Assembly: GCA_032622095.1 (NCBI GenBank)
Contig: CP136066.1
Span: 105,299,319-105,363,318 of the forward strand
Origin: Siphonodentalium dalli
Lineage: Eukaryota; Mollusca; Scaphopoda; Gadilida; Siphonodentaliidae
DNA length: 64,000 nucleotides
Direction: 5' to 3'
Shown here: positions 45,699 to 57,810 of the stretch, in pieces
Layout of the letters: every line of letters begins with the position of its first letter
Numbering within the stretch: the stretch's first letter is position 1
The notes under the pieces: generated by a model
What the model saw: the letters and a program-made list of their open reading frames with translations, nothing else
The model's database searches: none
What the model was told of the DNA's origin: nothing
Translations under genes and position numbers: made by a program

Positions 45699-46329
45699 TA
45701 GAGCTGAAACGGACAGCCGGATAACCGGTTAGCATCCGGATAATGACGTAACCGGTTAGAAAAAAATGAACCAGACGAAACCGCATCCCGCTGTCAGTTG
45801 AATGTGAACGTGAATAATGCCCTGGTACCCTCAAAATATTAAGATAAATGATGCAAAAGTAATACTAACTCCTGTGCCACGGATAGTAGAGTGCAATGCA
45901 AGCATTAATTGGTGCACGCGAAAGTTTCAGACACTGAGTAGCGTGTCAATTTTTAATATATAGTTTTGTTACTCGTTTTACCAATACCCATACTATTGTC
46001 ACTCGTTTTACAAATGCCCAAACATATGCTGATCACCGGCAATTGCAAATAAGCGATCCCGCTGCCATTCACAAATTTCACTTGGTCATTTCCCATCACG
46101 AGAGCCAGCAAAAGAACAGTGAATGCGTGTTTTTGAATATCGTTATATGCTGTGAATAAGGTCTTTATTTCAGCTACTATTTCTCAGCTAGGTTTGTCCC
46201 TGGAGCATGACAAATGTCGACATAATTAGTCTGAGAGAAGTCCGCTAGAAATTAGCGGTTAACCGGTTGAAATCCGGCTAACCCCAATGGTTAACCGGTT
46301 AGAAGAATGGGTCAACCGTTTCAGCTCTA
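45699..46329. mobile_element. hAT element with TAGAGCTGAAACGG ends (short form)
   Basis: The 8-bp duplications are CAGAACAT (45691..45698 and 46330..46337). The ends TAGAGCTGAAACGG and CCGTTTCAGCTCTA are followed inward by 'taaccggtta' words. At 631 bp it is an internally deleted relative of 47846..49368. Confidence 0.87.
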
Positions 46330-46886
46330 CAGAACATGTGGCTCTAGCTATTGTGGTATTAAAGTTACATGTACCAAAGTGTTGTATTCCAGAAATGATT
46401 AACAGTCCTTCATCTTATTTAATAAGCTAGAGACTATATATTCACTATATATTCACATTAAGGTGTCTGACCTGTTCATACCCTATGGATATATTGTTCT
46501 TAGTAGGAACATCCAGTTATATTCTATGTTTTACCGATGTCGAGTGTTGGTTTCGATGGCTGGGTTAGTGTATGTAAGACTTATATTCGACAAGGTATGA
46601 GAAGTCAACGATGTGGTCTTCTACATTTCTTGTGGCCTTATATAAAGGTAATTTGTCTTGGGGGATATTGTCCTTCACAAGTTTTTCATGTCTGGACAGG
46701 AACGGTTAGTCATCATTTTTTGATGTTCCTAAACTCTGTATTTGTGTTAGGTTCACCTGTTTCGGATTGTTCGACTTCTGTTTCTGAGGTGAGCCATACA
46801 TCGCTGGAGGATGGTATGGGTGTAAGTTGTGTAGCCATATACTAAGTAGTTGCCTGTTGACTCAGTGTTGAGGTGATTAATTACAA
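46330..46886. other. Intron, no feature recognised
   Basis: A plus-strand frame of about 100 codons (46537..46845) has no motif and opposes the gene. It is left out. Confidence 0.3.
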
Positions 46887-47194
46887 GATTATAGTTTAGC
46901 AAGAAAAGCCTTAGAACTGTCTCAGTAAAGCGTAGGTCAGTATGAAATATTCTCATAAGTTGCTTGCTTGTTAAGTATGATAACTTACATGTAGGTAATT
47001 AAGTTTTCAAATGGTGTACCAATTATGATACTTTTAAGCTCTTAACCCAAGCAAAATCAGTTACACTATAATTTTAATACAAAAAGTATTGGTGCACCAT
47101 TTGAAAACATGATTACCTAAGTTATCAGACATAACAAGCAAGCAACTTACATTAATTCATACTAAGACAGGCTCCCCTTGCTAAACTATAATCC
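46887..47194. mobile_element. Fold-back element
   Basis: 'gattatagtttagcaag' and 'cttgctaaactataatc' are outer arms. Inner arms 'agttgcttgcttgttaa', 'tttcaaatggtg.acca' and their complements are also present. No coding. Confidence 0.6.
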
Positions 47195-47845
47195 TATTTA
47201 ATAAGCTGTTGGGGCTGTTAATCATTTCTGTGGAGACCTTAGTTGTAACAATAACATGATTTTGGAGGGCATTACAGTTTATTAGTGGCCCAACAGAAAT
47301 GATTAACAGCCAACATCATATTAGAGGCCCAAGACGAAGTTGATGGCCGGTAATAGGATGGTGGGCTGTTAATAATTTCTAAAGAACCGCTAATAGAACC
47401 ATAATGCCTGAAAAATTCATATTATTACTGTTATTACCACTCCTGTACCACGAGTGACATGACCCAATAATATTCATATCTAATGCATGTAATTTGTTCC
47501 TGAAAAATTTGTCAAAATATTCCATCAAAACCATTTTACCGATTGTTGCTTACAAACGAAAAACTGAAGTTTGATCAAGATGCCGGATGCTGTGTACCTT
47601 TTGGAGAGATCATTTCAGATGTTGCGTCCGTGGCGTCATCGTTATAGTGACGGGCGGCAGGCAGTTATTGAGTGAAAATTTCATTATCGACCCGCCACTG
47701 CCGGGTGCTATAAGATTTCATCTTAATATACTCCAGGAAAGACTCTTAAAGTGATAATAATGCATTACATTCCCAAACAACATAAAGTAATACTACTAAT
47801 ACCACTTTATCTGTTGCAAAGAGATCAAGTATTGTTTATATTGTT
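47195..47845. other. Intron, minor 'aatgattaacagcc' repeats only
   Basis: 'attaacagcc' and its complement recur near 47215 and 47305. No gene. Confidence 0.3.
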
Positions 47846-49368
47846 TAGAGCTGAAACGGTTAGACGGTTAACCGGTTAGCATCCGGTTAGCGACGTAACC
47901 GGTTAGAAAAAAATGAACCGGACGTAACCGCATCCCGTTGTCAGTTGAATGTGAACGTGAATAATCCTCAAAATATTAGGTTAAATGATGCAAAGCTAAT
48001 ACTAAACCCTGTGTCACCGATAGTAGAGTGCAATGCAAGCATTAATTGGTACACGCGGTAGTATCAGATACTTAGTAGCAATTCTCGAACTGTCTGGAAG
48101 TGTCGGCGACCTTCAATCAATTCCGACCCTTTGAAGTTTTCTCTGATCTTCCGACAAAAGCACGTGTGCAGTCACTGTGCAGTCACTGTGTATCAAGTCT
48201 GAATGCACACAAGGAAGTGACAACGTAAAAGTGTCGTTGTGTGGCAATGCGTGCTTTCGTAACTTAATAGTTAATACTGCACGAAGCAACATGGATTCAA
48301 ATTGAAATCACACCACGACATACTAAAACTGTTTTACAGTGGGGTTTATAAAAACTATGTAAGTCGACAAAGTTTGATGATTGAGATCAGCTGCACAATG
48401 TCTTCACTCTTCCCGTTTTTCCTCCCTGTTGTGATCTAATATGATCAATTCAATTGAGTGACCAAACAGACATCGTAGTTGAAGCAACCCAAAACTTCTT
48501 CAATGATCTTCCCTTTTATCAAGGAAATTGATGCTCCATGCTACTCTGTAACTGGTTGTGCCTGTGGGACTAATTGACACTCAATTTGGCAGTAATTTCT
48601 ATTTGTTAAGTGATTGCATACTAAAACCGAAACCGAAAGTAAATTCTAAAACCTTCCAACACTAGTGTCCGCGATCATGATACCGACGAATAGCTCGAAT
48701 ACTGAATAGGACTGCGAGTCTGACCTAACTGACCATCCTTTTTGTTCTATAGTCCTTACTTTTTTGTCTTTATATATAATTCATTGGAGGATATACCAAT
48801 GATAATGATATATTACAGATCTTTAATATATAGTTTTGTTACTCGTTTTACCAATACCCATAATATTGTTACTCGTTTTACAAATGCCCAAACATATGCT
48901 GATCACGGCAAATAAGCGATCCCTCCTGCCATTCACAAATTTCACTTGCTCATTCCCCATCACGAGAGCCAGCAAAAGAACAGTGAATTCGTGTTTTTGA
49001 ATATCGTTAATTGCCGTGAATAAGGTCTTTATTTCAGCTACTATTTCTCACCTAGGGTTGTCCGTGGAGCATGGCATAATGTCGACATAATTAGTGTGAG
49101 AGAAGTCCGCTAGAAATTAGTGGTTAACCGGTTGAAATTCGGTTAACCCCGACGGTTAACCAGTTAGAAGAATGGGTCAACCGTTTCAGCTCTACACTAA
49201 ATTCACCCTAATTCTGCTTAGACCTCATCATCTCCTCTGTTAATTTTCAGTATCTTTATTACCAAATTAACGTTTAGAAAATTCTTAAAAAGTTCTTTTT
49301 TCTTTCTTAGTTTAGTTTCTCCCCGATGGTTAACCGGTTAGAAGAATGGGTCAACCGTTTCAGCTCTA
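47846..49368. mobile_element. hAT element with TAGAGCTGAAACGG ends (long form), beside the BTB exon donor
   Basis: The 8-bp duplications are ATATTGTT (47838..47845 and 49369..49376). Ends are TAGAGCTGAAACGG and CCGTTTCAGCTCTA. A second, complete right end lies inside at about 49155..49198, followed by about 130 bp of another repeat ('attctgcttag...tttagtttctcc'). No transposase is recognisable. It lies 17 bp from the BTB exon's GT donor. Confidence 0.85.
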
Positions 49369-49395
49369 ATATTGTTATATTATTGTATTACTTAC

Positions 49396-50162
49396 ATTCT
49401 GCTATGGGACGGCACATCTGTAGGATCATGTTCTTGTTTGACTGAGCTGATATCGAATGCTATTTCAGAATCCATGCTCCTACCAGCAGCCATATCAAAA
49501 TTAGTAGTCCTTGACTCAGATCCCATAGAATCAACCTTTTGTGAAATCTGAGATCGATGTGGAGGCGGAGTTGCTTTTTCCTGCAAATTTCTAACAGGTG
49601 CTCTCACCTCACTTGTCCTACTCTGCTGATCTGCGGAATTCTTACTGATAAAATCTCCAATCCCATCCGAGGAATCATCTGATATAACACACGGAACAGC
49701 CTCTTGCTCATTAGTCTTTTTCTTCTGTTGATCACCATCTCCAACAATGTCCGTAGTTTTCCTCTTTTTACGATTCTGATTTTGTTCATTGTCTCGAGTC
49801 CTTATTGGCTGTTTCTCCTCGCACTCGCCTTTCCGGAAATGGTTGTAGTCATCGTTGATTTCCTCCAGCCAAGGAGCTTCTTTTGGAATATTTGGCACAT
49901 CCGTAAAATGTTTTGAACAGAACTCGTGAGAACATTTGTACAAGCACTTGATTTCCAAGAATTTTGCAATCGTCAGCAAGTCACTGGCAATGTCATCAGT
50001 AAGAATGAGGAATCCCTCATATAGGTACTGTAAGAATGCATGCACTGATTTATGACCGAGGCCTGATGGCAACGAAACATCAAGAATAGACACATTGAGC
50101 TGAGATTTTTCTGAGTCATTTTTCAGTTTTGGACTGACGGCATATAATACGAGCTTATGTGC
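49396..50162 (-). CDS. BTB/POZ domain exon (C-terminal half of BTB plus linker), internal exon
   Basis: This internal exon of 767 nt encodes 255 codons plus 2 nt. It is preceded by the acceptor ctttgtttcag and followed by a strong donor, GAAT|GTAAGT. Residues 1-86 are the second half of a BTB fold: AHKLVLYAVSPKLK, then LQYLYEG and DLLTIAKFLEIKCL. BTB domains make homo- and heterodimers in nuclear transcription factors. Residues 131-137 (RKKRKTT) look like a nuclear localisation signal. VPCVISDD (156-163) resembles a SUMO-interaction motif and VKQE (241-244) a sumoylation site. The first half of the fold (the usual CDV-containing strand and helix) must come from an upstream exon that I could not find. 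The reading frame runs into a stop just after the donor, as expected for an exon. The last two bases join the next exon to make an ATG codon in frame. Confidence 0.88.
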
Positions 50163-50480
50163 CTGAAACAAAGCAGACATATATCACTAATTATCACAGA
50201 TGACAGAACAAGGTTCAACCAGTTTTTTAAAAGTCAATATGGCTTCATTCAAGCATATTATATATTTATAGTTCATATGGGTAAGGTAGGAATATTTTTA
50301 TGATCTCATCATAAAAACTGTTTGAGTCAATACCATCTGTATTCATGCCAGCCACTGAAAAAACAAGTCAGTCAATGACTGTGGAGACACTCACCAGACT
50401 GTAAAGACTGAGAAGACTGGGACTCGGAAGACGATAAGAGTTAGTACTTGTCAAATTCACTTAAAAACAAGTAGTCCTAA
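50163..50480. other. Intron upstream of BTB exon
   Basis: It contains only the acceptor region at its left edge. I searched rightward for the missing N-terminal BTB exon (CDV motif on the minus strand) and did not find it. Confidence 0.4.
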
Positions 50481-51775
50481 AGAGAGACGTAGCCTAGAGG
50501 GTCTCCGTTCAGCAGTGGGGTGTCCACCTTGAAATATGGTCCAGATCCCCCCATCCCACATAGTCCATAGTCTGCTCCCTCTCAACTGAAGCAAACACAT
50601 TCCCAAGTTCATAAAATTCCTTTGCACATGTTGGAATTTTACAACTGATAACTCAAGCTTTCCGAACTGTGGCAAAGTTACAACCTGACATGCCCCCCTT
50701 TTTTAATGGTGGATCCCCATTCAAACAAATTTTGATCCCAACTCTCCATAGGCCATATACACCAAATGCCATTTCTTGATTGGTCGAACCCATTTTAACA
50801 AATCTGTAACCCAGTCCCAAGTAACACAAGGACCCCCCATACTAGTTACTACATATTAGCTAAATAGGACGGATGGCTCTTGAGGAGCCATTTTAAGAAT
50901 TACTATGGGGGAAGAGTTATGTCCCTGGTTGCACCCCTATTTGACCTGGCGAACCCATTTCAACAAATCTGAATCCCAGTCACCCAAGGACTCTCTATAC
51001 CAAAATGTATGCTAAATATGCCAAATGGTTCTTGAGAAGATGTTTGGGAGTTTGTTATAAGACATAGGTCATTTCTATACAAACTCTCTAACAGGCAGAA
51101 TTTTAGGCTATTAATCAAAGAAGCAGTCATTCCAATCAGATTTTGTTAACACTGCCATTTCATTTATTACTTTATAATCAATGTGACTTCTATATGGTAA
51201 ACATTCTGTGATTGAAGGCACCTTCCTCATATCTCATAGAGCTCTGAGTTTCTGCTGTTTGCATGTTCTTGATTTTAGACTGATTTAAAGAAAATTTGGT
51301 TGAGTCACCCTGGTGGATGTTATAATGGTGTTATTTTATTTTAAATTGAGCAAGAAATTAATCTCAATTAAAATAATTTTTTATTTTTTTTTAAGAGTTG
51401 TGACCCTGGCTCTGTCCCTATTTGACCCAGTGACCCCATTTGAACAAATCTGAACCCCAGTCACCCAAGGACCCTCTATACCAAATATAAGCTAAATCGG
51501 CCCAATGGTTCTTGAGAAGAAGTTATTCTAAGAATTACTATGGATGAATCGAGTTATGGTCCTGCTTTCGCAACTATTTGACCCAGTGACCTCATTTGAA
51601 CAAATCTGAATGTGAGTCACTTGGGGAACATCGACACCAAATATGAATCCATTCGGTCTTATGGTTCCGAAGAAGATGTTTAAAGAATTGTTGACGGATG
51701 GATGGACGGACGGATGGACAGACGGCGGGTGATGACTATAGCTCCACCGGAGACTTCGTCTCAGGTGAGCTAAAA
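50481..51775. repeat. 'gacccagtgaccc..atttgaacaaatctgaa' repeat with GGATGGACGG tail
   Basis: Diverged tandem units near 50700, 50930, 51410 and 51560 share 'aacaaatctgaa.cccagtca' and 'atggttcttgagaaga'. The end is a GGAC/GGAT microsatellite plus 'atgactatagctccaccgga'. This tail is familiar from molluscan repeats; it is not coding. Confidence 0.65.
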
Positions 51776-51834
51776 ACTAAATTTTATAGTGGCCTGAATG
51801 TCTTTTTAACAAGAGCATCACTAGGGCATGGCAA

Positions 51835-52090
51835 GATACGCCTGTGATAATTTCAATCAAGGACCATAACTCTGGTGAAAATTGACAGGTGGAACCCAAG
51901 TTCGAACTTGACCTCTATTTTGGGCTAGTAAACTCACATACCTAATTTCATTTAATCCAGAATTACTAGAGTTTTCATCTGGAAACGAAAATTGAGTGCA
52001 AACTCCAACAGAAAGGGCCATAACTCTGGTAAAAATTGGCAGAAACAACAAAAGCGAACAGACGAACCAATATCATAAGGCCAAAAAAAA
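51835..52090. repeat. 'cataactctgg' modules, diverged
   Basis: 'accataactctggtgaaaat', 'aagttcgaacttgacctcta' and a second start near 52015. It ends in an A run. Confidence 0.55.
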
Positions 52091-53234
52091 AAAAGTTTTG
52101 ATTCTCAGGCATAGCCGCGTCTGGAAAAAAGGCCCGCGTTGAAGCATTTTATTACGATTTTCAAATTGACCGAACCTGTCAAATGATAACACGAAAATAG
52201 GAAACTAGAAAAGAGAAATTAGTTATGTTTCAAACATCGAATATGATAGACATACAATGGTGTATGTGTTGGTATTCAACAACAGACACTAGGCAACGAT
52301 AACTACGAAGTATATTGTCACCACAAGCTGCCCAAACCCCAAGTTTATTAAGTCAAATGTGTTTCCGTGCTGTAAACAATTATGTGATTTCCAATTTCGG
52401 GACTGCAAACCGGAAAGAAATATGGTGCGTATTGGCGATGTGTATGCTGGTTTAATTTAATAGTATTTGAAGTTTTTATGGCTAGCATGTATAGTCACTA
52501 TAGTATAGATGGATAAATATTAAAGTATATAGATAGATATAAAATTTATAATCCCGATTTAAACTTTGTTTTAGTTCCGTTTCCATCTTTGTTGTATTCC
52601 GTGTTTTATATACGCAGTATCAGAGAACGCGAATCGATTGGACCTCAAACCATTCTTACCAACAATTCTGTCCATGGATGCGTATTCTCTTTAACAGTGT
52701 TTAAATTCACCGATGTTACTGAATATATTTGCCGACAAAATTATCCCAGAGGACCATTTTATAGTGTGCAAATATATTTTTAATCGTTGTATTTTGGCTT
52801 GTTGGAAATAAAGCGTGATCCATAACCGAAAAATCATAATTTAATTCCCAATGATTCAGTGATTTTAGAAATTAGAGACACTCGGTAGTCGGTGTCAAGG
52901 CCGTTAATTGTGCATAGATCATAGATGTACTAAACTGTGAATACTACCGAAAGGGTGTGCCTTTGAATGCAGAAAATCAAGAAACAGGTAACTGAGGTGT
53001 GGCAGATGCAAACTAAAATTAAATGCAACAAACAGTCTATGACATTTAAATAAAAAATATGAAGTGTTTTCCATGTTACTGACATTGAAAAAAATCTCCC
53101 TATTTTTCACTAAATCTCCCTATTTCTGAGGACAAATCTCCCTATTTCCAATTATGAAAGTAAACAGGTCTGATAGAAATAGATATATACTATAAAAAGG
53201 TACATACATATATCAAATATACCAACAATATATA
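52091..53234. other. No gene recognised
   Basis: Short frames only, with no splice or domain support. 'aaatctccctatttc' is repeated near 53095..53155. Confidence 0.3.
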
Positions 53235-53650
53235 TATGACTAGCCGATGAGCCCGACGTTGTCCGGGCTATTCAAAAACCAAATTTCAAGTCGATAGCTC
53301 TACCCAGCCCGAAATTTCAAGTCGATAGCTCTACCCGTTTCCGAGATCTGGTCTGCGCATGCGCGAAGCTGGCGTCGAACGGGCTCGGCGACCCGATAAA
53401 ATTCGTATCCGGGGCAAGATACATTCACATACCAAATTTCAAGTCGATAGCTCCACCCGTTTCCGAGATCTCGTCTGCGCATGCGCGAAGCGGGCGCCGC
53501 ACGGGCTCGCCAATACGACAACGTTCACCGCCTGGTCAAACTACACACACGTACCAAGTTTCGTCCCGATCGGTCGAGAATCGTAGATTTGTATTAATGA
53601 CAAACAAACAAACAAACATACATACAGACAGAGGTCTTCAAAATATATAT
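53235..53650. repeat. GC-rich retroelement-like repeat with AAAC/GACA tail
   Basis: It contains two tandem units with 'aaatttcaagtcgatagctc', 'acccgtttccgagatct' and 'tctgcgcatgcgcgaag'. It ends 'cggtcgagaatcgtagattt', then (aaac)n and (cata/caga)n. The low-complexity tail suggests a LINE or SINE 3' end. It is much richer in GC than its surroundings. Confidence 0.6.
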
Positions 53651-54254
53651 GAGATGTACGGGTAGTATGTGATAATTGGTCATTCTTTATAGTGGAATAC
53701 ATTAGTTTATATCAAAACAATGTTCTCCTTAGATTTTCTTAACCTGGGAAGGTATAATAACGCATGCTAACTATGGGCATTATCCCCATAACAAAAATAA
53801 AAAATAAAAATAAAACTCTCGCTCGCTCATCGATTCTCAAAATAAATTGCCCGAGAATCAAAACACTTTTTTTTTTGGCCTAATACATCCTGTTTATTCA
53901 AAAGGGGTGTATAAAAATGTATAAAATCAATTTAGAATATACAATCTCACACATCACATGCAATAAATATAGAACATAGCACCGATGAAAAACTATTGTC
54001 ACATTCACATGTCACTTCTTCAATGCTTTGATTTAATTTTGATATATATTTTTTCACAATTAAACTAGATTTAAAAAGATAATAAATTTCCCAAATTTAG
54101 ATTGGTCCAGTTTTCCTAATGATGGGCAACAAAATAATCAAATGCTGCCCAATCTATTATTTTAGCTCAGGATTGTAGACTGCTGATTACTACGCAGCCT
54201 TCGAATTAGCTACAGCTAAAGGCAATGCCTAGAGAAAAGCCATAGTAGCACATG
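53651..54254. other. No gene recognised
   Basis: AT-rich, no feature. Confidence 0.3.
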
Positions 54255-54460
54255 TACAGTAATCCCCAAAATAATCGACTCCTTAACCACAGCGGAATTA
54301 TGGGTAATTTTTCATGATTTAGTCGGAAATATGACTTGTTGCCATTCATCGGAAAGCTCTCACTTAGAGCATTCCGATGAATGACAACAAGCCATATTTC
54401 CGACTAAATCCTGAAATATTACCCATAATTCCGCTGTGGTTAAGGAGTCGATTATCATGC
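54255..54460. mobile_element. TA-flanked fold-back MITE, copy 9
   Basis: TACAGTAATCCCCAAAATAA; both long arms are present, but the right terminus is damaged after 'ggagtcgattat'. Confidence 0.75.
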
Positions 54461-54851
54461 AATTCTAAAGCAACGCCTTAGAAGAATATGACAATTTCAA
54501 TGGCTGTCCTATGTTACCTTAGCTACGATACAGTTGTCTACTGTAATAACAGCATCACAAAGCTGATCACTTTTCCAGAGACTAGAAAGTTGGTTCAGCA
54601 TAGAACTTGGATGGATGTAGTTCATGAAGACTTGAGATGGCATTTTCCACTGTTATTAACTTTTAATGCTGAAAAAACAAATTGAATAGTAATTGGGGGA
54701 ATCATTTTTAATCTCGAACTGAATCAGGTAAGGAATTGAAATGGCATAGAATCTCAAATCGCTGTCTCGAGTATATCAAGAGTGAATAGTTCAAGAAACA
54801 CTTAATGAATCGAACCTATTAATAATAAGTGATCATCAATTGATTTTGTAT

Positions 54852-56140
54852 TAGGCATAAAAAAAATACCTTCGTTTCCGGTAAACCTCCACCCCCGTTC
54901 GCCAGATGGCCCCCCGAAAACTTTTTATTTGCAAAATAAAAAAAATTCAAAGTTCCCAATTTACAGTCTGAAAATTACCAATCTCATTCTCCCAACTTGA
55001 CTTTATTCTTCCAGTTTCTATTAGCTTTAGTTACTTATTTTAATTCAATGAGTCATTAATAGCCTAATTAACTTGCAAAATCGTGCTCACAAACCACACA
55101 AAACCCGGGTTAGTGGGCTAACAAACATCCAAAAATACAATTCCTCAAAAAAACTTTAACCTAAAGTCTTTTAGACTGATGGGTATGGAATATGTTTATT
55201 TAATAACTCAATTTGATATGTTTAGGGGTGTTGATTAATAGAAATTAAATGGCTTTGAACATATATGACAATTGATTGTTTCGTACAAATTCTCAACAAT
55301 CATTTGTTAAATTTTCTAATAGTTTATAATAGGCACTGAAGCATGTAACCCCAGTATGATAATTGGATGAAACACTGATGATTTGTGGGAAGGTGCAGGT
55401 ACATGTACATGTAGGTTGGGATTTTTTTAGCAGGTTGAATATTGCTCACATACAGGGAACTCATGCTTTAACGCAACATGTTATTATGGAATAACTACTC
55501 AATTGTACATGAACTTGCTAAATTATACCAAGAATCAATCATATATAACAGTCCTGACAATAATTTGTATATAATAATTTCAACTACTAGAATAAAGTCT
55601 ATATCAGATTTATTTGATGTATTGAGTCCTATTGACTTAGTATGAGCTGGTTTATACTTGTCATGTATCAGATTTATAGAGACCTCACAGCTGGAATATA
55701 CACTGTTGTTTTATTCATTAGTTCATTAAGCTTTAAACATCTTATTTTTTAAATTCATTTGATAGTGCCATTATTTCAATTAGAAAATTACCAATTTACC
55801 CCGCTACGTTTTCCCAATTGCATGAACCCCAGACCCTTTCCCAAAACTACCTAAGATTCTCCCTTTCAGATCCTCTAGAGTTAGCATACTATGGTTTTGG
55901 TATCGGCGAAGTTGGAAATTGTGGAAGGTAGTGGTGTGGTGAAAGCTTCCCTAAGACAAAAGATTCAAGACAGTCACTCCTATATGCAAGATTTGTACAA
56001 AGAGCGGTCTGACTCCTGTTATTGCCAGGCCATATGATAAATAAAAACTTAAATAAAAGAATATAAAATAAAGTGCCTTGAGAGTTCATTACAATATTAT
56101 ATCCAGATAGACTATATACATAGTATACCTGTATCTACAA
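54852..56140. mobile_element. Element with TAGGC..ATACCTTCGTTTCCGG end, inverted copy 1 (right end lost)
   Basis: It starts 'taggcataaaaaaaatacc'. Inside, 'accaatctcattctcccaac', 'gcggtctgactcctgttatt' and 'gtggtgaaagcttcc' recur in reverse complement in 57811..59240. Homology ends near 56140. Confidence 0.6.
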
Positions 56141-57340
56141 TACATTAAGCTGTTAATCATGAAATAATTATTGTACTCTTGGGGTACAAATACACATACC
56201 GGGTATGGGTACTCATATTTAAATTGCAAGTAAATATCATTCCTGTTATTGTATGCTGCTTATTTGGTTGCCTATAATTTATTTCATTCCAAATGCCTGC
56301 TTTTCATATAAAAAAAACCAATGTACAATGATCATTAAGGATATTGTATGCGTTTACCATAGGTATTGCTGTTAAAATTGTCACATCCTTTAAAACTGCT
56401 ATAAATAGACGGGTACGCTTTGTTATGTAAACAAATGCCCAAAAAAATTAACATATTAATTGGCTTTTGTTTATATAACACCGCATATGAATGAACTTAA
56501 TGATATAAACATACTATTTAAATATTTGTGACTGGTATAATATTCTTTCTGTTTATGGCATTTTTAACAGGTGATACTATTTTAACAGCATACCCCCATG
56601 AAGGCAATCTGTATCTTTAAGAAACGCACAGGCCAACACAGCTCATCTTGGTCCTTTAAACATAAAATATGTTAGAAGATGACATTATTTCACCCGGTGC
56701 CCCTGTACTATTTTGAAATTTTGAGGAAAATTCGCCCTATACTGTTACCCCCTATGTTTATTTGGATCCCAAGAGTAACGTGCCCAAACTTTACAATATC
56801 CTGAAGTGACTAATTTTCCTTGATATTTGTTTAATATTTTTGAAATGTTTTTTGAACAAATATTACACACGGCTTTGATATATTGGCCATCTTTTGATTC
56901 GAATGAATACGACTGCTTCCGCCGGCCACTTGTGCACAGATTTTATTGAGACTCAGCGATGTTTTAAAGACATTTCAAACTTTCGCGGAGTTTTTAACTC
57001 AAAAGTTTCCCATAACGGAAGTTGAATTATCTCCCTTCCGGTGTGTACTCTATTAATACATCCGGAGTAATGGGTAATTGTAAAACGGGAATTGCTCTCC
57101 GGAACCGCGCACACGAGCGCAAATATACGTTATTTCATTGTTGTCATTCGTTAGAAACCCACTGCATATGGCATTTTGTTACCGCTTAATAACTTATACA
57201 TTTTAAGCGCGAATCATCGCAAAACTATCGCGCGAATCAGTTTTGATTCACGCCACCGTCGGTCAATGGAAACAAAATGCGATTCATTCGGTGATTCGCG
57301 TCGGAATTTAAGGCCTGCATCTACTAGATCAAGATTAACA
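56141..57340. other. No gene recognised; locally CpG-rich at 56990..57310
   Basis: The right part has unusually many CG dinucleotides for this window ('ccgcgcacacgagcgc', 'aagcgcgaatcatcgc'). It could be an old hAT-type repeat or a regulatory segment. No exon seen. Confidence 0.3.
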
Positions 57341-57805
57341 TGAAGTTTGGTGATGATCGGATAAGGGAAGTGGACTGTAGGGTGTGCCAATGGATTTAGT
57401 CATGCAAATAGTAAAATCCAGGATGGCTGCCAACAGGCATGTTTTATAGCCCTTTTAATTCAGATTGTTTGGCTTCGGCAATCTGCTACGGCAACCCTTT
57501 ATCGTGGCCCAGCTTGCTTCAGCAAATGGCTTCGGCATTGCCGATTGCCGTAGCCAATTATGAGGGCTGCATCTACATGTCAATATTAACATTCATGACA
57601 AATTTCATGATGATCTGATCAAAGGTACAACCTGTAGCCCGTGCCAAAGGATTTGGTCATGCAAAGAGTAAAATCCAAGATGGCTGCTGGCGGCCATGTT
57701 TTTTGGCTGAATGACCCCAAAATGACTCGTGCCCATCTGTATGTCAATATTAACATAAATGACAAATTTCATGATGATCAGACAAACAGTATGGCCTGTA
57801 GCCCA
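57341..57805. repeat. Tandem 'gtcatgcaa.agtaaaatcca.gatggctgc' repeat
   Basis: About two and a half units carry 'tcaatattaacat.catgaca', 'aaatttcatgatgatc' and 'aagatggctgctggcggcc'. Confidence 0.55.
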
Positions 57806-57810
57806 TGCTA

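Larger units (their letters stand above)
976..50162 (-). other. BTB transcription-factor locus with alternative 3' exons (gene span, 5' incomplete)
   Basis: This is the span of one inferred minus-strand transcription unit. The BTB exon (49396..50162) ends in phase 2 and the linker exon (43774..44095) starts in phase 2. The linker ends in phase 0. All later same-strand DNA-binding exons start in phase 0 right after a CAG acceptor, except the five-finger exon, which is reached through a 31-nt microexon that converts the phase. Each terminal exon has its own stop codon. Known parallels are Drosophila lola and mod(mdg4), where a shared BTB N-terminus is spliced to many zinc-finger ends. The splice forms here are inferred from sites and phases, not from transcripts. 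More terminal exons may lie left of position 1, and the first exons lie right of 50162. Confidence 0.8.

Noticed and set aside
46537-46845. Plus-strand frame of about 100 codons
   Set aside because: No recognisable domain, no splice or promoter context, and antisense to an intron of the BTB gene; chance frame.
54488-54685. Plus-strand frame of 65 codons (residues ETRKLVQHRTWMDVVHEDL)
   Set aside because: It looks protein-like in places but matches no domain that I recognise and lacks splice support.
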